Assembly (NCBI GenBank): GCA_944392535.1
Contig: CALXWY010000001.1
Span: 124,001 to 188,000, forward strand
DNA length: 64,000 bases
Source of the DNA: an uncultured Alphaproteobacteria bacterium
Lineage (GTDB): Bacteria > Pseudomonadota > Alphaproteobacteria > Rs-D84
Direction of reading: 5' to 3'
The notes beneath the pieces are model-generated. The model ran no database searches, was not told where the DNA came from, and was given only the letters and a program-made list of their open reading frames with translations. Each line of letters opens with the position of its first letter. Position 1 is the first letter of the stretch. The position numbers and the translations under genes were made by a program. Shown piece by piece: positions 1 through 10,896 of the stretch.

Positions 1-2
1 AA

Positions 3-257
3 ACAGTGTACCGCGCCGTTCAGACGGCATTTCAATCAATTGACACACCGGTTGATGTCCAGATGGTTGTTGATACATTAACAAATGGATTTGAAACAGC
101 CCAGTTGAATATCATAGAAGTTGCCGCAGAATCAAAACTGATTCCGACGCAATTTATGCATATATTTGACGATTTTGGTGGTGTGTATATGACGCGATGT
201 GCATGGGATGTGTCAACGCGTACATGGAACTATGAGGTGATAATCTATGCTAAATAA
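3..257 (+). CDS. C-terminal end of a pilus accessory protein, PilO-like (partial)
   Basis: This is the 3' end of a gene that begins left of the window. The frame is open to the first bases, and the GTG at base 6 has no visible ribosome site, so it is unlikely to be the true start. The 84 readable residues end in WNYEVIIYAK. No catalytic motif is visible. Its place directly before PilP-, PilQ- and PilR-type genes, with an 11-base overlap into the next gene, matches the pilO-pilP-pilQ-pilR order of type IVb (thin) pilus operons. Assignment as PilO therefore rests on synteny more than on sequence. It could also be another assembly protein of the same system. Confidence 0.45.
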   Translation, partial: TVYRAVQTAFQSIDTPVDVQMVVDTLTNGFETAQLNIIEVAAESKLIPTQFMHIFDDFGGVYMTRCAWDVSTRTWNYEVIIYAK

Positions 258-975
258 ACAAATGTTTTTATCTGTGTTTTTGATGGCAATTTTGTTGTCG
301 GCACCAATGGCTGGGTATGCAGCAGATTCAAGTACAGATAACGCGGTTATCGCAACTGTACCAATTACCGAAGATGTTGCGATGGAAATGGAAGATTTGT
401 CGGCAAACGCGGTTGCCGCATATGATATTGAAGGTTCGTTGTTCCAGCAAATAACCAATCTGGAACAAGAAAAGGTTTTGATGGAACTGGAAAAAGAACG
501 CGCGCAATTGGATTTGGAACTGGATAGATTAGCCGCAGAAAAAATTAAACTGCATATGGAAATTGACTCTTTGTCTGGACGTGCAGAACAGCAACAACAA
601 GAACTGGAAAATGCCCAGGCAAAACTGGAAGCCGAAGCACAGCGCTTGGAACGTGAAAAAGAGGCTTTGGCCGCACAAACAGAAGAACTTGAATCGCGCA
701 GTGCAACAACCACAACAACATCAGTGACAACAAACAATAACACTGAATCTGTGCCGGTGGTGCAATTTGATAAAAAATATCGGTTGATAAATGTTATCGG
801 TGCCGGAAATCAGTTACAGGCAACAATCCAAGATTTGAATACCGGGCAAAACAAAACAATCAGTGTTGGCAAGGTGCTTGATGGATATACGGTAAAATCA
901 ATATCTGTGGAAGATGGAATTGTGTTTGATAATGGGGATAATTCACAAACGCTGAATATCAGCAAGGCAGACTGA
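247..975 (+). CDS. Type IV pilus biogenesis protein PilP-like, periplasmic coiled coil
   Basis: The 242-residue protein opens with a typical signal peptide (hydrophobic 6-20, likely cleavage after AGYA at about 25). A Glu/Lys/Gln-rich coiled coil follows (about 65-150), then a Thr/Asn linker and a small C-terminal beta domain (about 172-242) ending in a VxxGKVLDGYTVKSI-type stretch, as in PilP-family proteins. Known PilP proteins of type IVb pili sit in the periplasm and help connect inner-membrane parts to the secretin. It overlaps the preceding gene by 11 bases and is followed after 5 bases by the ATPase gene, so it is co-translated with the pilus machinery. The fold is inferred from pattern and context, and no pilin is seen nearby. 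Confidence 0.6.
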   Translation: MLNKQMFLSVFLMAILLSAPMAGYAADSSTDNAVIATVPITEDVAMEMEDLSANAVAAYDIEGSLFQQITNLEQEKVLMELEKERAQLDLELDRLAAEKIKLHMEIDSLSGRAEQQQQELENAQAKLEAEAQRLEREKEALAAQTEELESRSATTTTTSVTTNNNTESVPVVQFDKKYRLINVIGAGNQLQATIQDLNTGQNKTISVGKVLDGYTVKSISVEDGIVFDNGDNSQTLNISKAD

Positions 976-980
976 TTAAC

Positions 981-2618
981 ATGAATGATAAAGAAAAAGA
1001 TGTTTTGAACAAGGATTATGGGGATTTAAAGCCGTCAATTCCGGCTGGGTTGGAAAATGCAGAAAACAAGGATATTGTGGATTACCTGTTTTCAAATGGC
1101 AATCGTTTGTTGACCGCAACCGGGGCAGAGCAAGAATTACCCAAAGATACCCAGGGGCTGGTTGCGTATTTTTCAGGTGGTGAAATTATTGTTTCACGGA
1201 CACATCGCTATGACGGGCGTGTGTTGGCGTTTTTAGATTTATTGACAAAACGCGGTCGCCCAATGCGAATACCGTTTTATTCTGATTTGGGTTTGGTTTC
1301 CAGTATTTACAAGGCATATGAAAGTCGTCTGGGCGGAATTTCGCGTTCACGCCAGGATTATGACAATCAAATGCAAAAAGATTTTGTTGATATAATTGCC
1401 AAGGCGGCCGCACAAAAGGTGTCGGATATTCATATAGAAGTTGCCGATCAAACAACAATATTCTTTCGTATTGATGGCAGTATGCAGCCGGTGTTGGAAT
1501 ATAATGCAGGTTGGGGGGAATCTTTTGTTCGTGCGGCGTTTGCATCGTCTGATATGTCAAATGCAAACTATGCGCAAAATGAATACCAGGCCGCCCAGAA
1601 AGATGGGCGCACACCGTTGCGCGGGACCAAGGATTTATACCTGCCGCGCGGAATTTTAAGTATTCGTATGCAATTTAATCCAATCGCGTTCGGCAGTCGC
1701 TATGTCGTAATGCGATTGTTGTATGACAACCCATCCGAAGGTATAAAAACAGAGCAAGAATTTGGTGAATACGAGCAAAAATTATTAATGCGATTACGTT
1801 CTTTCCCAACTGGATTAGTTATTGTGGCCGGACCAACCAGTTCTGGGAAATCAACAACATTGGTGCGCAATATGTCATTGATGTTAAAAGAGCATCATTA
1901 TGAAATTAATATGATTACAGTGGAAGATCCGGTTGAACAAAAAATATTTGGCGCGCACCAGATGCCGGTTGTTAATACCACAAATGAAGAACAGCGCGAA
2001 GAAAAATATACCGAAGCCTTGGCCGCCGCGTTACGCAGTGACCCAGATACACTGATGGTTGGTGAAATTCGTACGTTGGCCGCCGCGCAATTGACAGTGC
2101 GTGGGGCGTTATCAGGCCATAATGTGTGGACCACACTGCACGCGAATTCGGCAATGGCGGCGTTAACACGTTTGTTGGATTTGGGTATAGAAGCGTTTAA
2201 GTTAAAAGAAGAAACACTGATGCGTGGGTTGATTTCTATGCGCTTGTTCAAACAATTGTGTCCGTATTGTCGGGAAAGACTGATTGACCACCCGGAAAAT
2301 CCAGCCTATCGTCGTGTTATGGATGCGTTTGGGGAATTAGGACTGCGCCAGGTGTATATTCGCGGCGCAGGATGTGAAGAATGCAAGGGAACCGGGACAT
2401 TGGGGCGTATCAAGGCCGGTGAAATTATAATTACAAACAGTGAATTTTTACGCATGGCATTGGCGGGTAATACCGATGGCGCAGTTAAGTACTGGTTGGA
2501 AGAAATGGATGGGCGTACGTTAAAAGAAGCCGCAACGTCATTAATGTTACAGGGGATAATCGGTGTGGATGAATTAGAACGCTGGGTCGGATTGCTGGAT
2601 CGGCCGGGGGTATATTGA
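981..2618 (+). CDS. GspE/PilQ-type secretion (pilus assembly) ATPase
   Basis: A hexameric assembly ATPase of the GspE/PilB/PilQ family, 545 residues, acting on the cytoplasmic face of the inner membrane to power pilus or pseudopilus assembly. The Walker A box GPTSSGKST lies at 284-292. An Asp box (ITVEDPVE), the Walker B region (LMVGEIRT) and the His box (TTLHANSA) follow in order. A zinc-type tetracysteine, CPYC followed by CEEC about 45 residues later, lies near 430-475. The shortened N-terminal domain is closer to plasmid-type PilQ than to PilB. The gene starts 5 bases after pilP-like and ends 1 base before the membrane-protein gene. ATPase identity is secure; the choice of pilus rather than type II secretion comes from the neighbours. 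Confidence 0.9.
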   Translation: MNDKEKDVLNKDYGDLKPSIPAGLENAENKDIVDYLFSNGNRLLTATGAEQELPKDTQGLVAYFSGGEIIVSRTHRYDGRVLAFLDLLTKRGRPMRIPFYSDLGLVSSIYKAYESRLGGISRSRQDYDNQMQKDFVDIIAKAAAQKVSDIHIEVADQTTIFFRIDGSMQPVLEYNAGWGESFVRAAFASSDMSNANYAQNEYQAAQKDGRTPLRGTKDLYLPRGILSIRMQFNPIAFGSRYVVMRLLYDNPSEGIKTEQEFGEYEQKLLMRLRSFPTGLVIVAGPTSSGKSTTLVRNMSLMLKEHHYEINMITVEDPVEQKIFGAHQMPVVNTTNEEQREEKYTEALAAALRSDPDTLMVGEIRTLAAAQLTVRGALSGHNVWTTLHANSAMAALTRLLDLGIEAFKLKEETLMRGLISMRLFKQLCPYCRERLIDHPENPAYRRVMDAFGELGLRQVYIRGAGCEECKGTGTLGRIKAGEIIITNSEFLRMALAGNTDGAVKYWLEEMDGRTLKEAATSLMLQGIIGVDELERWVGLLDRPGVY

Positions 2619-2619
2619 T

Positions 2620-3690
2620 ATGACAAAATTAGATTTACTGTATGCGAAACTGGTTTTCAGATTAAATACAGAAAAACGTATGGCCACCGCACGCAAGTTG
2701 GCGTCGCTGTTACGTAATGATTTTACATTGATGGATGCGTTAAATCGTCTGGAAATGATTGAATCGCATGGCGGAACAAAGCCAGATGAACCATTTGCAA
2801 TTGTTATGCGTGAATGGCAGAAAAACTTGGAACGTGGTATGAGTTTTTCGGATGCAACACGCGGATGGGTGCCACCAGATGAAACATTGTTGGTCACGTC
2901 TGGGAATTTGTCTGATTTGGTTGTCGCGCTGGAAAATGTCAGTCGCGTTGTTGATGGAACCCAACGAATAAAGCGGGCAATGACCAGTGCCATTGCGTAT
3001 CCATTGTTTTTGTTGATATTAACGTTTGGTATAATAATGCTGGTTGGGGTATATTTGGTGCCCCCGTTGGCCGAAATTGCGGGTGATAATATTATATGGC
3101 GCGGAATGGCGGCGTCATTAATATGGATATCTGAATTTTCAATAAAATATTGGCCGGTTGTTTTAGGGATATTTATTGCGCTGGTTGCGATTGTGTGGAT
3201 AAGTTTACCAAACTGGTCGGGTCGGCTGCGCGCGAAATTTGATAAATTGCCCCCGTGGAATGTGTATAAAATTCAAATGTCTGTGGGTTGGTTAATGAGT
3301 TTGTCGGCCATGGTCGCCGCCGGAATTACAATCCCAGATGCAATGCGTATGTTGGCGGACAGTTCAAATAAATATTTACGCAGTATTTTGGATGAAACAC
3401 TGCACTATATTGCAAATGGTGATAATTTGGGTGTGGCGCTGAATAATGCTGGGCGGGGTTTCCCGAATACAGAAATTATTGGGGATTTGGCGATATATGC
3501 CGATATGAATGGTTTTGATGAAAATCTGGGGCGGGTGGCAAACGATTATTTGGAAGAATCTGTGCGTAAAATGGAATCTGTGTCATCGGCGTTGAACAGT
3601 TTTGGAATATTGTTGGTATCGGCGATTATTGCGTGGGTTGTACTGGGGACGTTCCAGATGCAAGATCAGATTACCGCCACACTCAGCTAG
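2620..3690 (+). CDS. GspF/PilR-type inner-membrane platform protein
   Basis: A 356-residue polytopic protein of the T2SSF family, the platform on which the assembly ATPase acts. Three strong hydrophobic stretches (about 125-150, 165-190 and 325-345) separate two cytoplasmic helical domains, the usual GspF plan. The second domain (about 215-320) holds the better-conserved 'MSLSAMVAAGITIPDAMRML' region. It begins one base after the ATPase stop codon, so the two genes are certainly co-translated. It is the last gene of the pilus-like operon: the next 240 bases hold a separate promoter and a structured RNA. No prepilin or prepilin peptidase follows, which is unusual for a complete pilus locus. 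Confidence 0.85.
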   Translation: MTKLDLLYAKLVFRLNTEKRMATARKLASLLRNDFTLMDALNRLEMIESHGGTKPDEPFAIVMREWQKNLERGMSFSDATRGWVPPDETLLVTSGNLSDLVVALENVSRVVDGTQRIKRAMTSAIAYPLFLLILTFGIIMLVGVYLVPPLAEIAGDNIIWRGMAASLIWISEFSIKYWPVVLGIFIALVAIVWISLPNWSGRLRAKFDKLPPWNVYKIQMSVGWLMSLSAMVAAGITIPDAMRMLADSSNKYLRSILDETLHYIANGDNLGVALNNAGRGFPNTEIIGDLAIYADMNGFDENLGRVANDYLEESVRKMESVSSALNSFGILLVSAIIAWVVLGTFQMQDQITATLS

Positions 3691-3709
3691 GCCCCGTTTT
3701 ATATTTAGT

Positions 3710-3738
3710 TTGCTTTTTTATGAATATATAGGTATCAT
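3710..3738 (+). promoter_or_regulatory. Sigma70-type promoter of structured RNA copy A
   Basis: TTGCTT (3710-3715), a 17-base spacer and TATCAT (3733-3738) predict a start near 3745, exactly where the first hairpin of RNA copy A begins. Copy B has the same arrangement (TTGATT, 17 bases, TATCAT), and the recA promoter also uses TATCAT. Confidence 0.6.
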
Positions 3739-3744
3739 ATATAT

Positions 3745-3915
3745 GACATTGGTGTATTGCCGATGTTGGGCTTCATCACCCTTCGTATATGCGTCTTGCT
3801 GACGATAAAAGCTCCTGCAATAGGCAGGAGTGCAATGCCATATATTGAAACCATTGCGCTATTTACATATACGAATAGTGATGAAGCTCCTGCCGCCAAA
3901 TTATTGGCGGCTTTT
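3745..3915 (+). ncRNA. Structured RNA family member, copy A (leader or small RNA)
   Basis: A compact, multi-stem RNA shared with 12473-12648. P0 is ACATTGG/CCGATGT (3746-3752 with 3760-3766). P1 is a long closing stem: CTTCATCAC pairs with GTGATGAAG (3771-3779 with 3878-3886), and TTCGTATATG pairs with CATATACGAA (3782-3791 with 3866-3875), with a CC/TA internal loop. Inside lie P2 (CGTC/GACG), P3 (CTCCTGC/GCAGGAG, 3812-3830) and P4 (GCAATG/CATTGC). A terminator-like hairpin GCCGCC/GGCGGC with TTTT ends it (3892-3915). GGCAGGAG (3823-3830) can pair instead with CTCCTGCC (3887-3894), which would break the terminator, so an on/off switch is possible. The Shine-Dalgarno AGGAG of the next gene (3922-3926) can also pair with CTCCT. 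The function is unknown. Confidence 0.75.
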
Positions 3916-3932
3916 GATGATAGGAGTAATGT

Positions 3933-6149
3933 ATGTGTAAATGGCGTGGTATATTTTTTGTGTTGGTTGTTTTGTTGGTTAATATTTCGCAGTATGCGTA
4001 TTGCGCCACCCAGCGCCCCAGTCGTTCGGTGGTAAAGTCTGGGACGACAACGGCCAGAAATGCGGCCAGTACAATAAATGATACTTCGTCACGTGTTGTC
4101 GCGCGCAGTGCCACCACTGCCACGGTGCAAAAGAATGCAAACAGTGGTACGCATGTGGCGACAAGAACAGTTCAAAATCGTGCAAAAACACGCGCGGTGG
4201 TGGCACGTAATACAACAAATACAAACACGGTGGAAAAGACGACTGTATCATCGGTGATTGATGTAATGACCGAACAAAAAAATATGACCGATTTTTGCAA
4301 GGCGCAATATACGGCATGTATGGATAATTTCTGTAATGTTTTGGATGACAACCAGGGGCGTTGCAGTTGCAGTGCGAATTTAAGCAATTATGCCGAGACT
4401 GAGGCAGCGTTAAAAGAAGCCACGGAACGTCTGCAAGACGTTGCGCAACAAATTCAATACATTGGACTGACGGCGGACCAGGTTGAATCACTGTTTACCG
4501 AAACAGCGGCCGAAACAGAATTATCTGGGTCAACGGATAACAGTCAATTCATGAACAGTCTGGAATCCATACGTGACATGATAATAGATGTTGAATCTGG
4601 TCGTGCGCGTTCAAATGCATCCAGTGGATTAAGTTTTGATTTAAGTGGTCTGTTGGACTTTTCTTTGGACAGTTCTGGATTTGATTTAGCGAGTTTGTTT
4701 GGTAATTCTGGTGCTGACACCAGCAGTATCAGCAACCAGCGTGGTGAAGATTTGTATGAAACGGCGGCTGCGCGTTGCAAGGCGTCTGTATTGAACAGTT
4801 GTCAATCCCAGGGTGTTGATATATCAGTGATAACGAATTCGTATGATTTGGAAATAGACAAGGCGTGTATTGCATACGAACGGTCACTGACGGATGCGAA
4901 CGACCAGATGTCTGCGACGGTTCGCAATGCGACATCGTTACTGCAGCGTGCGCGATTAATGGTTGCGGAACAAAAGAATGCGTATGATTTACGAGAATGT
5001 GTGACCGAACTGGATTCATGTATGCAAGACGAATTTGTATGTGGTCGTGATTATGAATACTGTCTGGACCCAACCGGTAAGTATATCGTAAATGGCGATG
5101 TTGTCGTGGTTGTTAACCAAGATACAATGATGACAAAGTTTTGGGGTGCGTCTGAACCCAGTGGTGACCGTAATTTTATTACTGCGCATATGAAAGAAGG
5201 GGTCATAGAATTATTGTTGAACAAAATAGGTGACCCGACCGAAAATACTGGTTTATGTAATGCGGTTCTGAACAGGTGTCAACAACAATGGGAAAACGAA
5301 CAATCTGGTAAATATGATACGCTGAACCAGGTATCTTTGGCATATCTGGAAATGATTGTCCCAAGAATGGCAAAAAAACAGAAAGAAATGATTGCTGATT
5401 TTATGGCAAATTGTAAAGACAGCGTTTATTCGTGTATGAGCAAAACCAGGGTGTTGGGCAATGTTGTTCCGCGTCCGACGCAGTCTGTAATCAGTTTCCT
5501 GGGGCCCAGAATAAACGCATGTCGCACGGTCATAGATTCGTGTACAACAATATTAAACATAAGTACAAAAGAACTGTTGGCAGATTGGATACCGCAGAAT
5601 GTTTGCCGTGAATATGATTTTGATAATGATGTGTGTTCGTTAAGTGCATTGATGGAACAAAATTGCCTTAATGCGGGTAATTTGTGGATTGATGGTGCGT
5701 GTCAAGACAGTACCGCGTATTATACAAAACTGGCAAGCACGTATGAAGAATTGCCCAGTTATTGTTGGCCTGGTGTTCCTGTTGCTGATTGGCCCGGGGA
5801 AGAGGGGCAGTGGTATGATTGTATTGATAGATGTAATGAACTTAGAGACTTGTTGAAAGATGAGCCGAAACCAATTCCGCCATACGAATACGGTTACACC
5901 TGGGGCCCATCCCCTGGGAATCACCCTCAATGCACAGGAATCGGATGGTTGCCAGTAAGTGTAACAGATAATGCAGAGTTCTTTTGTTTTGCAAAAGGAT
6001 GCTTTTTCAATGGTACAACCAGATGTATCAGTGGGTATACCCGGATTTTTGACCCGTGTGGTTTAGGTTTACAAACTGCCGATAATTTTATATGCTGTCC
6101 ACCAGATAAAACAGACGAATGTGTACAGCAATACTGTGCAGATGAATAA
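3933..6149 (+). CDS. Large secreted cysteine-rich protein of unknown function
   Basis: I do not recognise the family. The 738 residues open with a signal peptide (hydrophobic 7-22, cleavage near 24-25), then a basic Ala/Thr/Val linker (about 28-105). A conserved-looking Cys cluster follows (C122, C129, C134, C144, C146), then a long helical region with more paired cysteines, and a Cys/Pro/Gly-rich tail ending CCPPDKTDECVQQYC. The many cysteines suggest a disulfide-bonded envelope or surface protein. The start at 3933 has AGGAG seven bases upstream; structured RNA copy A lies just before it and may control it. It follows the pilus-like operon on the same strand, so it may be exported by or belong to that system. 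The short protein at 30180-30902 has a similar CC-P tail. Confidence 0.7.
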   Translation: MCKWRGIFFVLVVLLVNISQYAYCATQRPSRSVVKSGTTTARNAASTINDTSSRVVARSATTATVQKNANSGTHVATRTVQNRAKTRAVVARNTTNTNTVEKTTVSSVIDVMTEQKNMTDFCKAQYTACMDNFCNVLDDNQGRCSCSANLSNYAETEAALKEATERLQDVAQQIQYIGLTADQVESLFTETAAETELSGSTDNSQFMNSLESIRDMIIDVESGRARSNASSGLSFDLSGLLDFSLDSSGFDLASLFGNSGADTSSISNQRGEDLYETAAARCKASVLNSCQSQGVDISVITNSYDLEIDKACIAYERSLTDANDQMSATVRNATSLLQRARLMVAEQKNAYDLRECVTELDSCMQDEFVCGRDYEYCLDPTGKYIVNGDVVVVVNQDTMMTKFWGASEPSGDRNFITAHMKEGVIELLLNKIGDPTENTGLCNAVLNRCQQQWENEQSGKYDTLNQVSLAYLEMIVPRMAKKQKEMIADFMANCKDSVYSCMSKTRVLGNVVPRPTQSVISFLGPRINACRTVIDSCTTILNISTKELLADWIPQNVCREYDFDNDVCSLSALMEQNCLNAGNLWIDGACQDSTAYYTKLASTYEELPSYCWPGVPVADWPGEEGQWYDCIDRCNELRDLLKDEPKPIPPYEYGYTWGPSPGNHPQCTGIGWLPVSVTDNAEFFCFAKGCFFNGTTRCISGYTRIFDPCGLGLQTADNFICCPPDKTDECVQQYCADE

Positions 6150-6153
6150 AACA

Positions 6154-6723
6154 CTATACCATAAATGGCAGGTTTTCCAGCGTGCCTTCGGCAACACGAA
6201 CATTTACATCCAGCATCATAAATATGGTATCTGGGGTGTGTGATATTTCTGGATTAAATATGTGGGTGGATAACAAGTGGCTGGTATTAACAGATAACTT
6301 GGTTATCAAATGGTCGTCGTCCAGCAATGTATAAATCGGTCCAATATCGCGCGGGGTGTTTTCACCGATTTCGTGTTCGTTTTGTGGGCAACGCAATCCA
6401 TCCAGTATCGTTTTTACCCGATTATCAATATCACTGTGTGGAACACCAACAATTTCGGGGTGCATCATTTGGATATCCAGTTCGGCCAATAATTTCAAAT
6501 TTGGCGTTATAATTGGATTCCAATCAATACCACCAATGTGGCGCGTGGTTATCGGACTTTTGGTCGCAGTTGGTATCATATATTTTGTCAAGTTATCCCA
6601 CGGTTGATGTTCCAGCAGTTTTTTTAATTGTGGATGAAACTGCATCCGTATGTCGGATATATGTTGTGACCGTTTTTTGGGATTAATAAATATTTCACCA
6701 AAATACAGTAATTTGAATTTCAT
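6154..6723 (-). CDS. RusA-like Holliday-junction-nuclease-fold protein (putative)
   Basis: A 189-residue protein with the pattern that marks RusA-family crossover-junction endonucleases: a 'DIDNRVKTILDGL' segment (about 98-110) followed about 25 residues later by a second acidic cluster, LLDDDHLI. In RusA the D-x-D-N segment and later Asp supply the metal-binding acidic residues. It is longer than phage RusA (about 120 residues), with extra N-terminal sequence and a C-terminal beta stretch. It converges on the preceding gene, with only four bases between the two stop codons. No phage genes surround it, and ruvA and ruvC also lie in the window, so it would be an additional junction-cleaving enzyme. 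The assignment rests on one motif region. Confidence 0.5.
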   Translation of the reverse strand: MKFKLLYFGEIFINPKKRSQHISDIRMQFHPQLKKLLEHQPWDNLTKYMIPTATKSPITTRHIGGIDWNPIITPNLKLLAELDIQMMHPEIVGVPHSDIDNRVKTILDGLRCPQNEHEIGENTPRDIGPIYTLLDDDHLITKLSVNTSHLLSTHIFNPEISHTPDTIFMMLDVNVRVAEGTLENLPFMV

Positions 6724-6786
6724 GACCAGAATCCTTTGACTTTATTGGGTTTTATCGTTTTTATTTTAATATCTTTTTATCCCTTT

Positions 6787-9246
<2,460 letters not shown>

Positions 9247-9257
9247 GGCGGAATAAA

Positions 9258-9551
9258 ATGGCGTCTGTAAATGAATTTGGGGAAATTGTGCGCGATGCAG
9301 AACCACAGCGCGTTGATAATGATGCGCTGTGGCGGGAATATCATAAATTGGAATATGAGATTTTTTCCCACAATGATAAAAGTCCAGAAAAATTGACCCG
9401 ATTTCATGAACTGGAACGGCAATTGGGAATCAGCGAACAAAAAAAGAACGCATTTATCAATGCAAAAAATAAACTGCGTGCATCGGCCCAGCAAACGGCG
9501 TCTTTGTCGCAAATATTGTCAATGGGCATCGGACAACAGCAAAATGACTAG
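9258..9551 (+). CDS. Small conserved-looking helical protein, unknown
   Basis: A 97-residue, highly charged and probably all-helical protein with no membrane segment or signal peptide. I do not recognise the family. It begins 11 bases after gyrB and ends 5 bases before the DNA-glycosylase gene, so it sits in a tight gyrB / unknown / glycosylase / ung run. AAGGCGGAATAAA before the ATG can serve as a ribosome site. Position suggests a link to DNA maintenance, but this is only guilt by association. Coding is supported by the tight spacing on both sides and by codon use like its neighbours. Confidence 0.65.
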   Translation: MASVNEFGEIVRDAEPQRVDNDALWREYHKLEYEIFSHNDKSPEKLTRFHELERQLGISEQKKNAFINAKNKLRASAQQTASLSQILSMGIGQQQND

Positions 9552-9556
9552 TATAT

Positions 9557-10225
9557 ATGTTCACGGCGGATTGGTTTTTTAGTCTGGATGAACGTTTGCG
9601 CGAAATGGGAATGGATTCAGATGCGCAATCGTTTGATGAAATACGTCAGAATTTGTCGTGTCGGCGTGTCCTGGGGTCGGATGCGTTCGCAGAAAATTGT
9701 GTGTATGTAATTTTAGCCGGCGGGTTTTCGCAAAAAACAGCGAAAAAAATTCATGCACAGATTATGGATTTCTTGCGCGCCAATGGTTCAGATTTTGATG
9801 GACTGTTTGCAATATTTCATAATAAAAATAAAATTAACGCAGTGTGCAAAATCTGGGGTAATCGCGTACAAATTCGGGATGAATATTATTCGTTGGATAA
9901 CACTGGTGCGCGTGTGAATTATCTGGCACATTTGCCACATATTGGAAAAATTACGGCAAATCATTTGGCGCGTAACTTGGGCGAAGATGTTGTAAAATAT
10001 GATATATGGATTCAACGTCTGGGCGTGTTGTATGCACAAAATCCAATGCTGGGCACGAAAATAGATAATAAAAAGTTATGTCCAGAAATAAAAAGTGCAT
10101 GTGATGCGATGTTTGATGATTTGTGTGCCCAGACAGGATTGCCACGCGGATATATTGATGTGGTGTTGTGGAAAAGTTCACAAACTGGCTTGATAAAGGA
10201 ATTAAAGCATGAATGTAAAAATTGA
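9557..10225 (+). CDS. HhH-GPD-type DNA glycosylase-like protein
   Basis: The 222-residue protein has a helix-hairpin-helix segment at about 128-160, [18 protein letters not shown], followed by [11 protein letters not shown]. In HhH-GPD DNA glycosylases the hairpin binds the DNA backbone, and the Asp a few residues later (here in KYDIW) is catalytic. No catalytic Lys of the K-x-D type is obvious, so a monofunctional base-removing enzyme is more likely than a lyase. The substrate cannot be read from the sequence; alkylated or oxidised bases are both possible. It overlaps the ung gene by 17 bases, giving a base-excision-repair pair. Superfamily is fairly sure, subfamily unknown. Confidence 0.65.
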   Translation: MFTADWFFSLDERLREMGMDSDAQSFDEIRQNLSCRRVLGSDAFAENCVYVILAGGFSQKTAKKIHAQIMDFLRANGSDFDGLFAIFHNKNKINAVCKIWGNRVQIRDEYYSLDNTGARVNYLAHLPHIGKITANHLARNLGEDVVKYDIWIQRLGVLYAQNPMLGTKIDNKKLCPEIKSACDAMFDDLCAQTGLPRGYIDVVLWKSSQTGLIKELKHECKN

Positions 10226-10871
10226 ACAGTCGTGGAAAAATGCACTGGCACCAGAATTTGATAAAGATTATTTCATTAAATTGACAGACTTTGTGCGTGG
10301 GGAATATATGGCGGGGCACGCGGTTTATCCGGCACCGGCAAATATTTTTAATGCGTTTAATTTATGTCCGCTGGATAATGTCAAGGTTGTTATCATCGGC
10401 CAAGATCCATATCATGAACCAGGCCAAGCGCACGGATTGTGCTTTTCTGTTTTGCCGCCAACACCAATTCCGCCGTCGCTGGTTAATATTTATAAAGAAA
10501 TTCAAAATGACCTGGGGCGGCCATCGGTGACGCATGGCGATTTAACGCGGTGGGCCGAACAGGGGGTATTGCTGTTAAATTCAACGTTAACCGTGGCCGC
10601 GCATCAGGCGGCGTCACATGTTGGACGCGGTTGGGAACAATTTACAGATGCAGTTATTCGTGTGGTCGCAGGGCGTGAAAATATTGTCTATATGCTGTGG
10701 GGCAGTTATGCCCAACGCAAGGCAGAATTTGTTGACCAAGATAAAAATCTGGTATTGAAAAGTGTGCACCCGTCACCATTGTCGGCCAGTCGTGGATTCT
10801 TTGGTAATCACCACTTTTCACGTGCGAACCAGTATCTGGTCGCGCATGGCAAAACACCAATTGAATGGTAG
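10209..10871 (+). CDS. ung: Uracil-DNA glycosylase (family 1)
   Basis: Removes uracil from DNA as the first step of base-excision repair. The 220 residues carry the family-1 signatures: the water-activating loop GQDPYH at 64-69 with catalytic Asp66, and the minor-groove loop [10 protein letters not shown] near 187-196. The next segment, [11 protein letters not shown], is also family-typical. Length is normal for Ung. The start at 10209 lies inside the end of the preceding glycosylase gene (17-base overlap), so the two are translationally coupled. The stop is followed by a short gap and a convergent outer-membrane gene. Confidence 0.97.
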   Translation: MNVKIEQSWKNALAPEFDKDYFIKLTDFVRGEYMAGHAVYPAPANIFNAFNLCPLDNVKVVIIGQDPYHEPGQAHGLCFSVLPPTPIPPSLVNIYKEIQNDLGRPSVTHGDLTRWAEQGVLLLNSTLTVAAHQAASHVGRGWEQFTDAVIRVVAGRENIVYMLWGSYAQRKAEFVDQDKNLVLKSVHPSPLSASRGFFGNHHFSRANQYLVAHGKTPIEW

Positions 10872-10896
10872 GCCCGAATTATAAACAAATCTGGAA

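Noticed and set aside
3757-4035. A 92-residue frame across RNA copy A as a pilin gene
   Set aside because: It runs through the paired arms of the structured RNA, has no prepilin signal and overlaps the well-supported 738-residue gene.
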